Positions 26,148 to 34,116 of a stretch of DNA of 64,000 nt are shown here, in pieces. The position numbers and the translations under genes are program-made. The stretch's first letter is position 1; every line of letters begins with the position of its first letter. Under the pieces are notes generated by a model, which ran no database searches, was not told where the DNA came from, and saw only the letters and a list, made by a program, of their open reading frames with translations. The DNA comes from Lachnospiraceae bacterium (GTDB taxonomy: Bacteria > Bacillota > Clostridia > Lachnospirales > Lachnospiraceae): assembly GCA_015057585.1 (NCBI GenBank), contig SVEF01000011.1, forward strand, positions 1 to 64,000, given 5' to 3'.

Positions 26148-27707
26148 TTACTTGGCATCATTGTTCATGCCATCAGCAAGCTTTCCGCCGACAAATCCGG
26201 ATAACACTGCCTGCAGGTCAATGCCTGCGGATTCCTTTAAGCCGTCAGTTACCTGGGTGAGTGTTGTCATGATGTCTCTGGTCAGCTTTGCGGAATTGCC
26301 GTCACCGTACATGGTGATGCGGTCAACCTTGGTAAGAGGCTCTGCAATGTTGCGTGCGATTTCCGGCATAGCATTGAAGTACATTTCAAGAACGGCAGCT
26401 TCACCCATCTGCTTCATAGCGACAGCCTTGCGCTCGATACCTTCGGCTTCAGCGAGAGCCTTTGCACGGATAGCTTCGGCTTCTGCAAGACCTTTACTAC
26501 GGATACCTTCTGCTTCCTGTTCCATAGCGAACTTCTGTGCTTCTGCAGTAGCCTTCATAGCTTCTGCGGCACGCTCCTGCTCGTACTTTTCTGCTTCTGC
26601 GTTCTTCTGACGTTCGAACAGTTGCGCTTCGGACTTCTTCTGCGTCTCGTAAAGATCCGCTTCTGCCTTCTGCTGTACAGCGTACTTCTGTGCTTCGGCT
26701 TTCTTCTTAACCTCTGCTTCGAGTGCGCGCTCGGTTAATTCAACTTCCTTCTGCTTTAAGATGATTGCCTTTTCCTGACGGGCAAGGTTAGCTTCTGCAG
26801 TTGCAATTTCGATGGTCTTACGCTCGGTTTCCTGCTGAATCTGGTAGGAAGCATCTGCAATAGCCTTCTTGGTATCGGCATCCTTCTGAAGTTCTGCCTT
26901 CTTGATAGCGAGTTCGTTTTCCTTTTGTGCAATCAGGGTGCTTGCTGCAATTTCAGCTTCTCTTGCACCACGGTTTGCTTCTGCGCGGACAACGGCTTTT
27001 TCCTTTTCTGCGGTTGCCTGTGCATTTGCAATAGCGAGAGCGGATGCGACTTCGGCGTCGTTTGCTTCTTTTCTGGCATTTGCCTGTGCCATAGCGATTT
27101 CCTTTTCGCTTTCTGCACGGGAGATGGCAGCAGATTTTTGAATCTTAACGATGTTATCTACACCGAGGTTTTCAATTACGCCATTACCGTCAACAAAGTT
27201 CTGTACGTTGAAGCTGACAATATCAAGACCCATGGCTGCAAGGTCCGGTTCTGCATTGATCTTTACGTTGGTAGCGAAGGACTGACGGTCGCTGACCATC
27301 TGCTCGAGTCTCATCTGACCTACGATTTCACGCATGTTACCTTCGAGCACCTGCTGGGCAACGGCTGCAATGTAATCGGTCTTTTTATTTAAGAAGTTCT
27401 GTGCTGCAAGCTGTAACTTTGCCGGGTCATCACTGATTTTTACGTTGACAACGGCATCGACCTGGATGTTGATATAGTCCGCAGTCGGAACAGCACTGGA
27501 GGTTTTAACATCAATCGGAATGAGCTGAAGTCTCAATTCATCCTTTTTCTCGAGGAACGGAATCTTGATGCCGGCTTTACCGATTAAAATCTTAGGCTTT
27601 TTTCTGAGACCGGAAATGATGTAAGCGGTATCCGGTGAAGCCTTTACGTAACCAAGTACGAATAATAAAACAACAATGATTGCTACAGGTACGAGTATGT
27701 ATCCCAT
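26148..27707 (-). CDS. flotillin-like SPFH membrane scaffold protein
   Basis: 519 aa. An N-terminal membrane segment (3-20) is followed by an SPFH/Band 7 domain (about 22-210; YIISGLRKKPKILIG, DVKTSSAVPTADYI). A long Ala/Glu/Lys-rich coiled coil follows (about 215-450; repeated EAxA, KAEAQKxA, ERQKNAEAEKYEQ). The C-terminal part reads MPEIARNIAEPLTKVDRITMYG, as in FloT/YqiK flotillins. It organises membrane microdomains. GAAAGGAGAAACAAATT sets the ATG at 27707; a longer open frame upstream is not supported. No NfeD partner gene is adjacent, which is unusual. Confidence 0.9.
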   Translation of the reverse strand: MGYILVPVAIIVVLLFVLGYVKASPDTAYIISGLRKKPKILIGKAGIKIPFLEKKDELRLQLIPIDVKTSSAVPTADYINIQVDAVVNVKISDDPAKLQLAAQNFLNKKTDYIAAVAQQVLEGNMREIVGQMRLEQMVSDRQSFATNVKINAEPDLAAMGLDIVSFNVQNFVDGNGVIENLGVDNIVKIQKSAAISRAESEKEIAMAQANARKEANDAEVASALAIANAQATAEKEKAVVRAEANRGAREAEIAASTLIAQKENELAIKKAELQKDADTKKAIADASYQIQQETERKTIEIATAEANLARQEKAIILKQKEVELTERALEAEVKKKAEAQKYAVQQKAEADLYETQKKSEAQLFERQKNAEAEKYEQERAAEAMKATAEAQKFAMEQEAEGIRSKGLAEAEAIRAKALAEAEGIERKAVAMKQMGEAAVLEMYFNAMPEIARNIAEPLTKVDRITMYGDGNSAKLTRDIMTTLTQVTDGLKESAGIDLQAVLSGFVGGKLADGMNNDAK

Positions 27708-27972
27708 AATTTGTTTCTCCTTTCTTTTGTGCCACCAAAATTTTGCCCCGCGGGGGATTTTGATGCGACAATAGTGTTTGTTTTCTATTGTATGTAGACA
27801 GTATAACATAAAATGTTTTATTTGTGTGGGTTTTAATGCAGTTTTAATGAATTTATTAATAAAAACGTTCTCCGGGAGACAGCAAGGTCTGATATCTCTC
27901 TCGGGGCTACAACAAAATTGAAAAACGGGGCAGATGATAGTTGATTTAGAGATGGAAGGCTTATAAAACAAA

Positions 27973-28013
27973 GAAACCGGAGACTTCGACAATATCGGAC
28001 ATCTCTGGTTTTC
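27973..28013 (+). terminator. degenerate terminator-like hairpin
   Basis: AACCGGAGA / TCTCTGGTT followed by TTC. It resembles the better terminators at 29609 and 30489. In 27708-27970 I see only the flotillin leader and AT-rich sequence. Confidence 0.4.
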
Positions 28014-28016
28014 TTA

Positions 28017-28035
28017 TTCAAAGGAAAAGTCATGG
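28017..28035 (+). repeat. shared 19-bp upstream element, copy A
   Basis: TTCAAAGGAAAAGTCATGG, identical at 30524-30542 and 34098-34116, with the inverse at 34071-34089. It lies 92 nt before the mini-RHS start. The sequence after it also matches copy C through TAAAAATTCGTGAATACAG. Confidence 0.75.
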
Positions 28036-28067
28036 TAAAAATTCGTGAATACAGCTATGGTAAAGGT

Positions 28068-28156
28068 GTCACTTAAGTGAAAAAGGTATTTCGCGAGTAC
28101 CTAAAAATTTTAAGGAGACTAACACATATGAAAAAGAATAACAGATTACAGATGTT
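28068..28156 (+). repeat. leader repeat, copy 1 (duplicated at 29692)
   Basis: From AAGGTGTCACTTAAGTG through the ribosome site TAAGGAGACTAACACAT and the signal-peptide codons, this segment is nearly identical to 29692 onward. It contains the palindrome CACTTAAGTG and the hairpin AGGTA-TTTCGCGAG-TACCT. Confidence 0.85.
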
Positions 28157-29033
28157 GGCAGTGTTGATTGTTGCATTGCTGGGCATGGCATTAACTGCGC
28201 CTATTGCGGCAAAAGCGGATGAGGAGTATAATGCAGAAAAGAAAGAAGAAACCACGGTAAGTTCCGGACGCATTTATTACCTAAAGAATTCTCATGGTGA
28301 TGTCATCGGTCAGATGGACGAGAATGGGAATTTACTGACATGCTATGCGTACAATGCGTTTGGAGAACAGATAAGTGTAGTTCAGAGAGCGCAGAAAGCT
28401 ATTACTAACCGTTTTTTATATGCCGGAGAGCAATATGATGCAACCAGCAGCCTGTACTATTTAAGAGCCCGTCATTATGATGTAAGGGCCGGACGTTTTA
28501 CGCAGGAAGATACGTATCTTGGAGACGGCAGAAATTTATATGCATATGTGCACAGTAATCCGCTGAAATATGTGGACCCGACGGGGCATACTACCGTAGC
28601 AATCAAGGAAGAAGACGGTAATCCTTTGAATGACTGGCAGGATATTGCAGGTGGTAAAGTAGGCGAAGTAGAAACTTATTATAGAACTATGAGCCAATCG
28701 GATTATGATTATTTACGTATGACAGGTGAAGTACGTGCAACGGGGGAAACGTTTATTTCGCCAACACAGGAATATGCAAGTAATTATGACGGAACAACTG
28801 TAAAATTTCAGGTCACATCAGGAACAACAAATTCCTTGCTGCAATATGGTGTAGGGAATAATACAACTCAGTCGATAAAGGACTATGGTGTTTTGCCGCA
28901 AGTTTCTTCTGGATGGAGTGAGAATAATGTATATTTTAAAGGAGAAGGTTTGCAAACTAACATAGGGCTGGGACAAGGGGTTGGTTTAGAAACGTTTAAT
29001 AGCAGTATAGTTAGTTATACAATTATGAAATAA
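28128..29033 (+). CDS. secreted mini-RHS protein: RHS core plus C-terminal toxin tip
   Basis: 301 aa. A signal peptide (1-30, ending APIAAKA) is followed directly by the RHS-associated core (about 46-153: YLKNSHGDVIGQMDENG, LYYLRARHYDVRAGRF, YVHSNPLKYVDPTG). The YD-repeat shell that normally precedes the core is absent. The variable tip (154-301) is a probable toxin: YYRTMSQSDYDYL and FISPTQEYASNY recall the first two conserved regions of ADP-ribosyltransferase-like toxins, but this is weak. TAAGGAGACTAACACAT sets ATG 28128. The next gene, 16 nt downstream, is the likely immunity gene. A matching shell lacking a core is encoded at 30622. Confidence 0.8.
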   Translation: MKKNNRLQMLAVLIVALLGMALTAPIAAKADEEYNAEKKEETTVSSGRIYYLKNSHGDVIGQMDENGNLLTCYAYNAFGEQISVVQRAQKAITNRFLYAGEQYDATSSLYYLRARHYDVRAGRFTQEDTYLGDGRNLYAYVHSNPLKYVDPTGHTTVAIKEEDGNPLNDWQDIAGGKVGEVETYYRTMSQSDYDYLRMTGEVRATGETFISPTQEYASNYDGTTVKFQVTSGTTNSLLQYGVGNNTTQSIKDYGVLPQVSSGWSENNVYFKGEGLQTNIGLGQGVGLETFNSSIVSYTIMK

Positions 29034-29049
29034 TAGGGAGGAATTTACA

Positions 29050-29583
29050 ATGAGTTTTGAGAATAGTTTATTTGAAACCTACTTTTCTAATCAAGTAAGT
29101 GAAAAATATCTGATTGAAAAACTTGAGATTGACAATAAGGATTTTTTAGATAATTTATATGAAGAGGTAGTGTGTGTAATTGAAAAAGAAGATTCTCAAA
29201 GACTGGAATATTTAATATATGCATTATTAATGTGGGAAGTGCAGGAAAGTAATACAATAATTTTATTGAAAGAGAAGTTTTTGGATTGCCTTAATAATGT
29301 ATTGTTGCTCGAGTGGCACAAGCAACACGAAATTATTGTAGATCTGTTGCAGAAGATGCCTGATGAGAAAAGCATTACATATTTATATAGAGCAATTTAT
29401 TTGAAATTATTATATTTAGAATGGGATGAGAATTATTCTTTCCAAAAAAAATGCGTTAGAATAATCGCGAAAATTGGAGGCAAAGAAGCAATAAAATGTT
29501 TAGAAGCTTTATGTAGGGATGAAAACGAAATTATTCGAGAGCTTGCACAGCGCAAAATAGGGCAGGTTAGAGAAGAAAAATAA
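29050..29583 (+). CDS. probable immunity protein, HEAT-like helical repeats
   Basis: 177 aa, all-helical by composition. The C-terminal third (IIAKIGGKEAIKCLEALCRDENEIIRELAQRKIGQV) is a typical HEAT-repeat pair, as in several polymorphic-toxin immunity families. It lies 16 nt after the mini-RHS toxin gene with AGGGAGGAATTTACA before the ATG, and is followed by a terminator, so toxin and immunity form one unit. Assignment is by position and fold; specific family not identified. Confidence 0.65.
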   Translation: MSFENSLFETYFSNQVSEKYLIEKLEIDNKDFLDNLYEEVVCVIEKEDSQRLEYLIYALLMWEVQESNTIILLKEKFLDCLNNVLLLEWHKQHEIIVDLLQKMPDEKSITYLYRAIYLKLLYLEWDENYSFQKKCVRIIAKIGGKEAIKCLEALCRDENEIIRELAQRKIGQVREEK

Positions 29584-29608
29584 AGTATGGAGTGTTCTGA
29601 GGTTTTCC

Positions 29609-29641
29609 GGAGATACCAACTTGTTGGTATCTCCCATTTTT
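29609..29641 (+). terminator. terminator of the RHS toxin-immunity unit
   Basis: Perfect stem GGAGATACCAAC / GTTGGTATCTCC with TT loop, then CATTTTT. Confidence 0.85.
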
Positions 29642-29691
29642 ATCCCCAAAAGAAAAGTCATTTTTTTTCTTTCGAGAAGAGAGTAAGATAA

Positions 29692-29862
29692 AGGTGTCAC
29701 TTAAGTGAAAAAGGTATTTCGCGAGTACCTAAAAATTTTAAGGAGACTAACACATATGAAAAAGAATAACAGATTACAGATGTTGGCAGTGCTGATTGTT
29801 GCAATGCTCAGCATGGCATTAACTGCGCCTATTGCGGCAAAAGCGGATGAGGAGTATAATGC
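29692..29862 (+). repeat. leader repeat, copy 2
   Basis: Second copy of the mini-RHS leader and first 36 codons. Identity with copy 1 stops abruptly after GAGTATAATGCAG, giving a sharp recombination breakpoint. Confidence 0.85.
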
Positions 29863-29884
29863 AGGGGAAAGTTTTAATGTTTGA
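29756..29884 (+). pseudogene. truncated duplicate of the mini-RHS N-terminus
   Basis: 42 codons encoding the same signal peptide (MKKNNRLQMLAVLIV..) through DEEYNAG, then a few unrelated residues and a stop. The RHS core and tip are missing. The ribosome site TAAGGAGACTAACACAT is intact, so a short secreted fragment could still be made, but no function is likely. Confidence 0.75.
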
Positions 29885-30155
29885 ATTAGGAACGGGGGAC
29901 ATTCTTCAGATTCCTTGTATTTTGGAAGATTTTTTAAATAAGGAGATCCCACAGAAAACGGATGCTTGTCTGGCGCAAAGTTTTTTTATCCAATGGCAGG
30001 GATATTCCAAAGAGACATTGGGCTACGGAGATTGCGCCGGGTACAAAATCCCTTTGTTCTTAGGAGGAGAAGACAGCTTGTACAATTTAGAAAAAAGTGA
30101 TATGGATGTATATTGGGGAGTGATGACACAGATTAAAAATCAAGTGTTAAGATAG
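29859..30155 (+). pseudogene. 5'-truncated DUF1851/Tdi1-type immunity gene fragment
   Basis: About 98 codons, out of frame with the leader it is joined to. ELGTGDILQIPCILEDFL, LGYGDCAGYKIPLFLGGED and LEKSDMDVYWGVMTQ match the C-terminal half of DUF1851/Tdi1-type immunity proteins, which normally are about twice as long. The N-terminal half is replaced by the duplicated RHS leader. It is best read as the remnant of a former toxin-immunity cassette, with the toxin and half the immunity gene deleted. Whether the fragment is translated is unclear. Confidence 0.6.
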
Positions 30156-30197
30156 AGACAAAAAGAACAATAGCTTCGAAAAGGAGAAGTATAAAAG

Positions 30198-30479
30198 ATG
30201 TCAAAAAAAGAGCAATTGTGGTATTTGATAGATGGATTATTAGAAGGTTCCTATGATATAAAAACTTTTTGCGATGAATTTGTTAGAATATACAATTTAG
30301 AAGTAGATTATGCTTCATTGTCGCAAAAAGAGAGGGAAGTATTTAAAGAAATAAGAGGGATGGCAGCCAGATTTTCTGATAATGATGAAGAATTGAAAAT
30401 GCCGGCGATGTATTTTTCAAAGGATGAAATTATGTGTAGGGTAAAAGAACTTTATAATACTGTTGAAAGAAGTTACTAA
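30198..30479 (+). CDS. small immunity-like protein, colicin-D-immunity type
   Basis: 93 aa. The pattern LIDGLLEGSYDIKTFCDEFVRIYN..LSQKEREVFKEI..YFSKDEIMCRVKELY resembles the helical colicin-D/pyocin self-protection family. AAAGGAGAAGTATAAAAG precedes the ATG. No cognate toxin gene is adjacent, since the upstream cassette is broken, so this is probably an orphan immunity gene. A terminator similar to that at 29609 follows. Confidence 0.6.
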   Translation: MSKKEQLWYLIDGLLEGSYDIKTFCDEFVRIYNLEVDYASLSQKEREVFKEIRGMAARFSDNDEELKMPAMYFSKDEIMCRVKELYNTVERSY

Positions 30480-30488
30480 GTAAAAAAT

Positions 30489-30522
30489 CGGAGATATCAA
30501 TTGTTGGTATCTCCGGTTTTTT
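30489..30522 (+). terminator. terminator after the orphan immunity gene
   Basis: Stem CGGAGATATCAA / TTGGTATCTCCG followed by GTTTTTTG. Related in sequence to the terminator at 29609. Confidence 0.85.
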
Positions 30523-30523
30523 G

Positions 30524-30542
30524 TTCAAAGGAAAAGTCATGG
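30524..30542 (+). repeat. shared 19-bp upstream element, copy C
   Basis: TTCAAAGGAAAAGTCATGG followed by TAAAAATTCGTGAATACAG, matching copy A over about 45 nt. It lies 80 nt before the YD-repeat shell gene. Confidence 0.75.
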
Positions 30543-30621
30543 TAAAAATTCGTGAATACAGTTATGGTAAAGTTGATAGTAATAAATCATTAAGAATATA
30601 TCACGAAGGAAGGAACATGGT

Positions 30622-31968
30622 ATGAAAGTAAAAAGAAAGATTCGGGACATTATTTGTCTAATTATTCTGATGATTACAACAATAATGCAAATTCCTAAGG
30701 AAGTGAAAGCGAATGCTTTATGCGAAGCCTGTCAGGCAAGGAAGGAAACAGGGGATGCGTATGAGTATCAGCATTTGTGTCTTATAGATTTGTCCGGAGC
30801 AGTAACAGAATATGTATATAACAGCAAAGGACTGCTGGTGGAAGAAACCAATCCGCTGGGGGAAGTAACAGTTTATAAATATGATGCGTTTGACCGTTTA
30901 TTAACAACCAAAACACCGGATGGAACCATAACAAATTATGAATACATAGAAGATGGAAAAATAACAGGGATAACGGCAAAGAAAATAAATGGAGAAATGG
31001 AAAAATTGTATTATCGGTATACGCCGGAGGGGTATCTAGCGGCGGCTATTAGTGAAGCAACTACGGATGAATACACATACACAAAGAGGGGAGAGGTAGC
31101 TTCCGTAACGCGAAACGGAAGGTATCGTTTGGAGTTTTCTTATGATGAGAGGGGTAATTTGACAGAGTTGAAGGAGCTTGTCTTGGATGAAAAAACATCA
31201 GAGTCTGTAACTAACTATGAGTATGACGCATTCAACCGCATGATTAAGGTTGTTCAAGATGGTGAGATTCTGTCCACGTATGATTATGATGATACCGGGC
31301 GGTTAATTTATCAGACAGACGGGATAGGAAATCTAACAAAATATATTTACAACAAAGAAAATCAGCTTACCTGTATGGAAACAAAAACGGCAGAAGGTAC
31401 GGTGTTATATCGAGAGGAAAACAACTATAACATAAACGGTAGTATAATCAGCCGAAAAATCAGTGGGCTTGTACCATCCATCGGAGGAACGATGGGAGAG
31501 TTTACGTTTTGCTATGATGAATACGATCGTTTGATAATGGAGCAGGGAGTCCACGGAACAATTAGGTACACTTATGATGTAATGGGAAACCGTTTATCAA
31601 AAACAGAAAATGGTGTAACAACTCATTATACTTATGATTTATGTAATAAGCTGGTGTCGGAAAAAACAGGGCAAACAGAAACCAATTATATTTATGACAG
31701 TATGGGAAATTTAGTGAAGAAAATTGCACCGGAGGGAGAAACCGATTATTCGTATAATGCATTTAACCAGTTAGAATTAGTAACAACACCTACGGGTGCG
31801 AGTCAGGTGTCTTTTTACGATGCTTTTGGAATCCGGTCTTCGCTTATGGAAAATGATGTTACAACGCAGTATATGACCTATAATGGAGTCGTACTTTCCG
31901 GGTACAATTCCAAGGGAGAACGGACAGAGCATTATACTTATGGAAATAAAATTCTTACATGGGAATAA
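30622..31968 (+). CDS. secreted YD-repeat (RHS shell) protein lacking core and toxin
   Basis: 448 aa. A signal peptide (about 1-30, MKVKRKIRDIICLIIL..) is followed by at least twelve YD-type repeats (for example YVYNSKGLLVEE, YKYDAFDRLLTT, YSYNAFNQLELV) to the end. The protein stops after HYTYGNKILTWE, the point at which a full RHS protein would enter the core domain that starts with YYL..HGDVIG. That core is encoded separately at 28128. GAAGGAAGGAACATGGT precedes the ATG. It may form a shell in trans or be a deletion remnant. Confidence 0.75.
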   Translation: MKVKRKIRDIICLIILMITTIMQIPKEVKANALCEACQARKETGDAYEYQHLCLIDLSGAVTEYVYNSKGLLVEETNPLGEVTVYKYDAFDRLLTTKTPDGTITNYEYIEDGKITGITAKKINGEMEKLYYRYTPEGYLAAAISEATTDEYTYTKRGEVASVTRNGRYRLEFSYDERGNLTELKELVLDEKTSESVTNYEYDAFNRMIKVVQDGEILSTYDYDDTGRLIYQTDGIGNLTKYIYNKENQLTCMETKTAEGTVLYREENNYNINGSIISRKISGLVPSIGGTMGEFTFCYDEYDRLIMEQGVHGTIRYTYDVMGNRLSKTENGVTTHYTYDLCNKLVSEKTGQTETNYIYDSMGNLVKKIAPEGETDYSYNAFNQLELVTTPTGASQVSFYDAFGIRSSLMENDVTTQYMTYNGVVLSGYNSKGERTEHYTYGNKILTWE

Positions 31969-31994
31969 TGTGATAATTCGTTAACTAAAAAATC

Positions 31995-32023
31995 TTGTAG
32001 AGGCTCCTATGGTCGTTTATAAT
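31995..32023 (+). promoter_or_regulatory. promoter of the HTH-TPR regulator
   Basis: TTGTAG (31995-32000), 17-nt spacer, TATAAT (32018-32023), 45 nt before the start. Confidence 0.7.
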
Positions 32024-32068
32024 ACTCTGTAAGAAGACAGAATATTATAATCGGGGGGGAGAAAGTCT

Positions 32069-33862
32069 TTGGACATAGGAGCACAGATAAGAGAATTAAG
32101 GGAAAAACAGAATATTCCGTTAGAGGAATTGGCGCTTGGTATTTGTACTGTAGAAAGTCTGAGAAATATTGAATTGGGAAAAGAAGTAGTAAATAAGCTG
32201 TTTATGGAGATTATGTTTCAGAGACTTGGTAAGTCAACGGATAAACTGGAACTGATTGTTTCCGAAGAAGTGTATGAGGAAGAGGAGTTAAAGGATTCTT
32301 TTGAAGAGTGTTTGGAACGGGGAGATAAAGACAAGGCAGAAGAGATATTAAGTTATTTCAGAAAAAACGCGTCAGAAGACAGTAATGTACACAAAATGTT
32401 TTATTATCGAAGCATGGCGTATGCTGAGTTTCGTCTAAAACAAAATTCTGTGAAAGCAAAAGAATGGTTGCAAAAGGCGTTGGATCTTACCATACCGGGA
32501 TGGCGGGAAAGACCTTTGGAGTCTTTTTGGATATCCAATATAGAAGTGGAGAATTTGTTAGCGTATGTAAAAATGCAATTGGAAACCGGAACAGAAGGAA
32601 CGTTAAATAGTGCAGAGGAATTCCTTTTGAACTGTCGGAATTATATTGACAGAAAAATTACTGACGGGGAAGAACATGCAAAAATTTTTGCAAAATGTGC
32701 CTGGTTGCTGGCGGGTGTATATTTAAGACGGGGAGAGCGAATCCGGGCAGAACAGTTGGCAGAGAAGGCATTTCAGGAATTGCAGGCCTACGGAATCAGT
32801 TATTTTATGGAACCTCTATTGGAAACGTTGATACAGTGCAGTGAGGATAAGATGATGAACAGGCCCCCGTATCAAAGGTACTTAACTGCATTGCAGCATG
32901 TAAAAGAATATGTGGGAGAAACGAGGCGTTTTATAGATTCTATTTTTAAAAACTGTTCCCAGCAGACCTATTATTTAGACTATGAGCTTTTCCGCGAAGA
33001 GCGGATTGCACAGGGGTATAGCCAGGAGCAGATGATAGAGGGGGTATATAAAAATCCGGAATCTCTTTCCAGAGCGGAGAGAGGGAAGGTAACGATGCGG
33101 GATAGCAAACTGATTCGCCTGTTCCGAAGATTGGGAATAGAGAAGTGCAGATATAACGGCTTTTTGGTTACGGATGATTATGCGGTACTGGAATTAAAGC
33201 AGGAAGTAGATATTTTACTTAGCCGAAATTGTTTTGAAGAGGCGGAAGAAAAAATTGAGGAGTTGAAATCCCGGTTGGATTTGAACGTTTCGGAAAATAG
33301 AAGAACAATAGCCGGATATGAGATTAATATTGGAATCGTCAAAAAGGCGGAAGAAAAGGAACTTTTATTACAAAAGGCGACGGACTTATTACAGGAAACG
33401 TATCGACTAAAGGAAAAAGGGGTGTATCGTTCGCCGATGGATCGAGAGGTGGAGTTGATTAATGTAATAGGAATATTGCTTTGCCAAATGGGAAGAAAAG
33501 AGGAAGCGATACAGTTATTTGATATGGCAGCAGAAATGATGAAAAAAAGTAAGGTTTCTATTCAGAAACGATATAGAACGTATACTTTACTTCGATCAAA
33601 TTTGGCAAAGTGGCTTTCTTCGGTTTCTGTAGCAAAAGAAAACTTAGAATTTACTGTGGTATGTGGAAAACTTAGATCTTTACCAATAAATTATATGATT
33701 ATTGCGTGTGCAATGATTGATATCCCGGCCAATTGGGAAATTTGCCGGGATATGATAAAAGATAGTTATTATTTGTGTGAACTATCATGCAATAATGTAA
33801 ATAAAGAAATAACAAGCCAATATTATGAAAAAAAATTTGGAGCAATGGTGAACGAGGATTAA
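32069..33862 (+). CDS. large HTH-TPR regulator (RRNPP/PlcR-like), duplicated HTH module
   Basis: 597 aa. An N-terminal XRE-like HTH (about 5-60) is followed by helical TPR-type repeats (EECLERGDKDKAEEILSYF; AYAEFRLKQNSVKAKEWLQKAL). A second HTH-like block starts near 309 (IAQGYSQEQMIEGVYKNPESLSRAERG) and is again followed by ENCFEEAEEKIEELKSRL-type helices, so the protein is a tandem duplication. TPR-HTH proteins of the RRNPP class bind secreted signalling peptides; these are usually about 280-400 aa, so this one is long. The start is TTG with GGGGGGAG upstream. A 48-codon peptide gene overlaps its 3' end on the other strand. Confidence 0.75.
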   Translation: MDIGAQIRELREKQNIPLEELALGICTVESLRNIELGKEVVNKLFMEIMFQRLGKSTDKLELIVSEEVYEEEELKDSFEECLERGDKDKAEEILSYFRKNASEDSNVHKMFYYRSMAYAEFRLKQNSVKAKEWLQKALDLTIPGWRERPLESFWISNIEVENLLAYVKMQLETGTEGTLNSAEEFLLNCRNYIDRKITDGEEHAKIFAKCAWLLAGVYLRRGERIRAEQLAEKAFQELQAYGISYFMEPLLETLIQCSEDKMMNRPPYQRYLTALQHVKEYVGETRRFIDSIFKNCSQQTYYLDYELFREERIAQGYSQEQMIEGVYKNPESLSRAERGKVTMRDSKLIRLFRRLGIEKCRYNGFLVTDDYAVLELKQEVDILLSRNCFEEAEEKIEELKSRLDLNVSENRRTIAGYEINIGIVKKAEEKELLLQKATDLLQETYRLKEKGVYRSPMDREVELINVIGILLCQMGRKEEAIQLFDMAAEMMKKSKVSIQKRYRTYTLLRSNLAKWLSSVSVAKENLEFTVVCGKLRSLPINYMIIACAMIDIPANWEICRDMIKDSYYLCELSCNNVNKEITSQYYEKKFGAMVNED

Positions 33863-34005
33863 TTTTCTCTGATTATTTCAAAATAAGGAACTTCCTCATG
33901 TGGCTCAATTGTTGTTCCCGGTTTTTGCTGAAATGTCGGAAGCAGACCTACTGCAGCATAAAATGCGAATGCGAAGCAAAAAATAAAATAACGTAATTTT
34001 TTCAT
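33859..34005 (-). CDS. 48-aa secreted peptide, candidate signalling peptide
   Basis: Sequence begins MKKLRYFIFCFAFAFYAAVG: two Lys, one Arg, then a hydrophobic run, like a short signal peptide. It ends in a polar tail IEPHEEVPYFEIIREN. GTGAGGATTTCTT precedes the ATG at the right distance. The gene is convergent with the HTH-TPR regulator and shares 4 bp with its stop codon region. This size, layout and position resemble pre-peptides of Rgg/SHP- or PlcR/PapR-like systems, but no known pheromone sequence is recognised. It could instead be a small membrane peptide. Confidence 0.6.
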   Translation of the reverse strand: MKKLRYFIFCFAFAFYAAVGLLPTFQQKPGTTIEPHEEVPYFEIIREN

Positions 34006-34070
34006 AAGAAATCCTCACTTTCTTTGGTTTATTCTGATGATGTGAGTATAGAGTCTTTACTGTGGAAAGA

Positions 34071-34116
34071 CCATGACTTTTCCTTTGAAAAGAAAAATTC
34101 AAAGGAAAAGTCATGG
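34071..34116. repeat. perfect 19-bp inverted repeat between divergent peptide and secreted-protein genes
   Basis: CCATGACTTTTCCTTTGAA (34071-34089), 8-nt loop, TTCAAAGGAAAAGTCATGG (34098-34116). The right arm is copy D of the 19-bp element found before the mini-RHS and YD-shell genes. It is followed, 35 nt from the end of the element as in copy A, by TAAAGGTGTC. Confidence 0.85.

Noticed and set aside
26152-27392. Long open frames opposite the flotillin gene
   Set aside because: They are Ala/Ser/Cys-rich antisense readings of the coiled-coil codons, without ribosome sites, while the flotillin reading is clear.
30622-31968. Complete RHS toxin
   Set aside because: The frame ends before any core DPxG motif and carries no C-terminal toxin; it is reported as a shell only.
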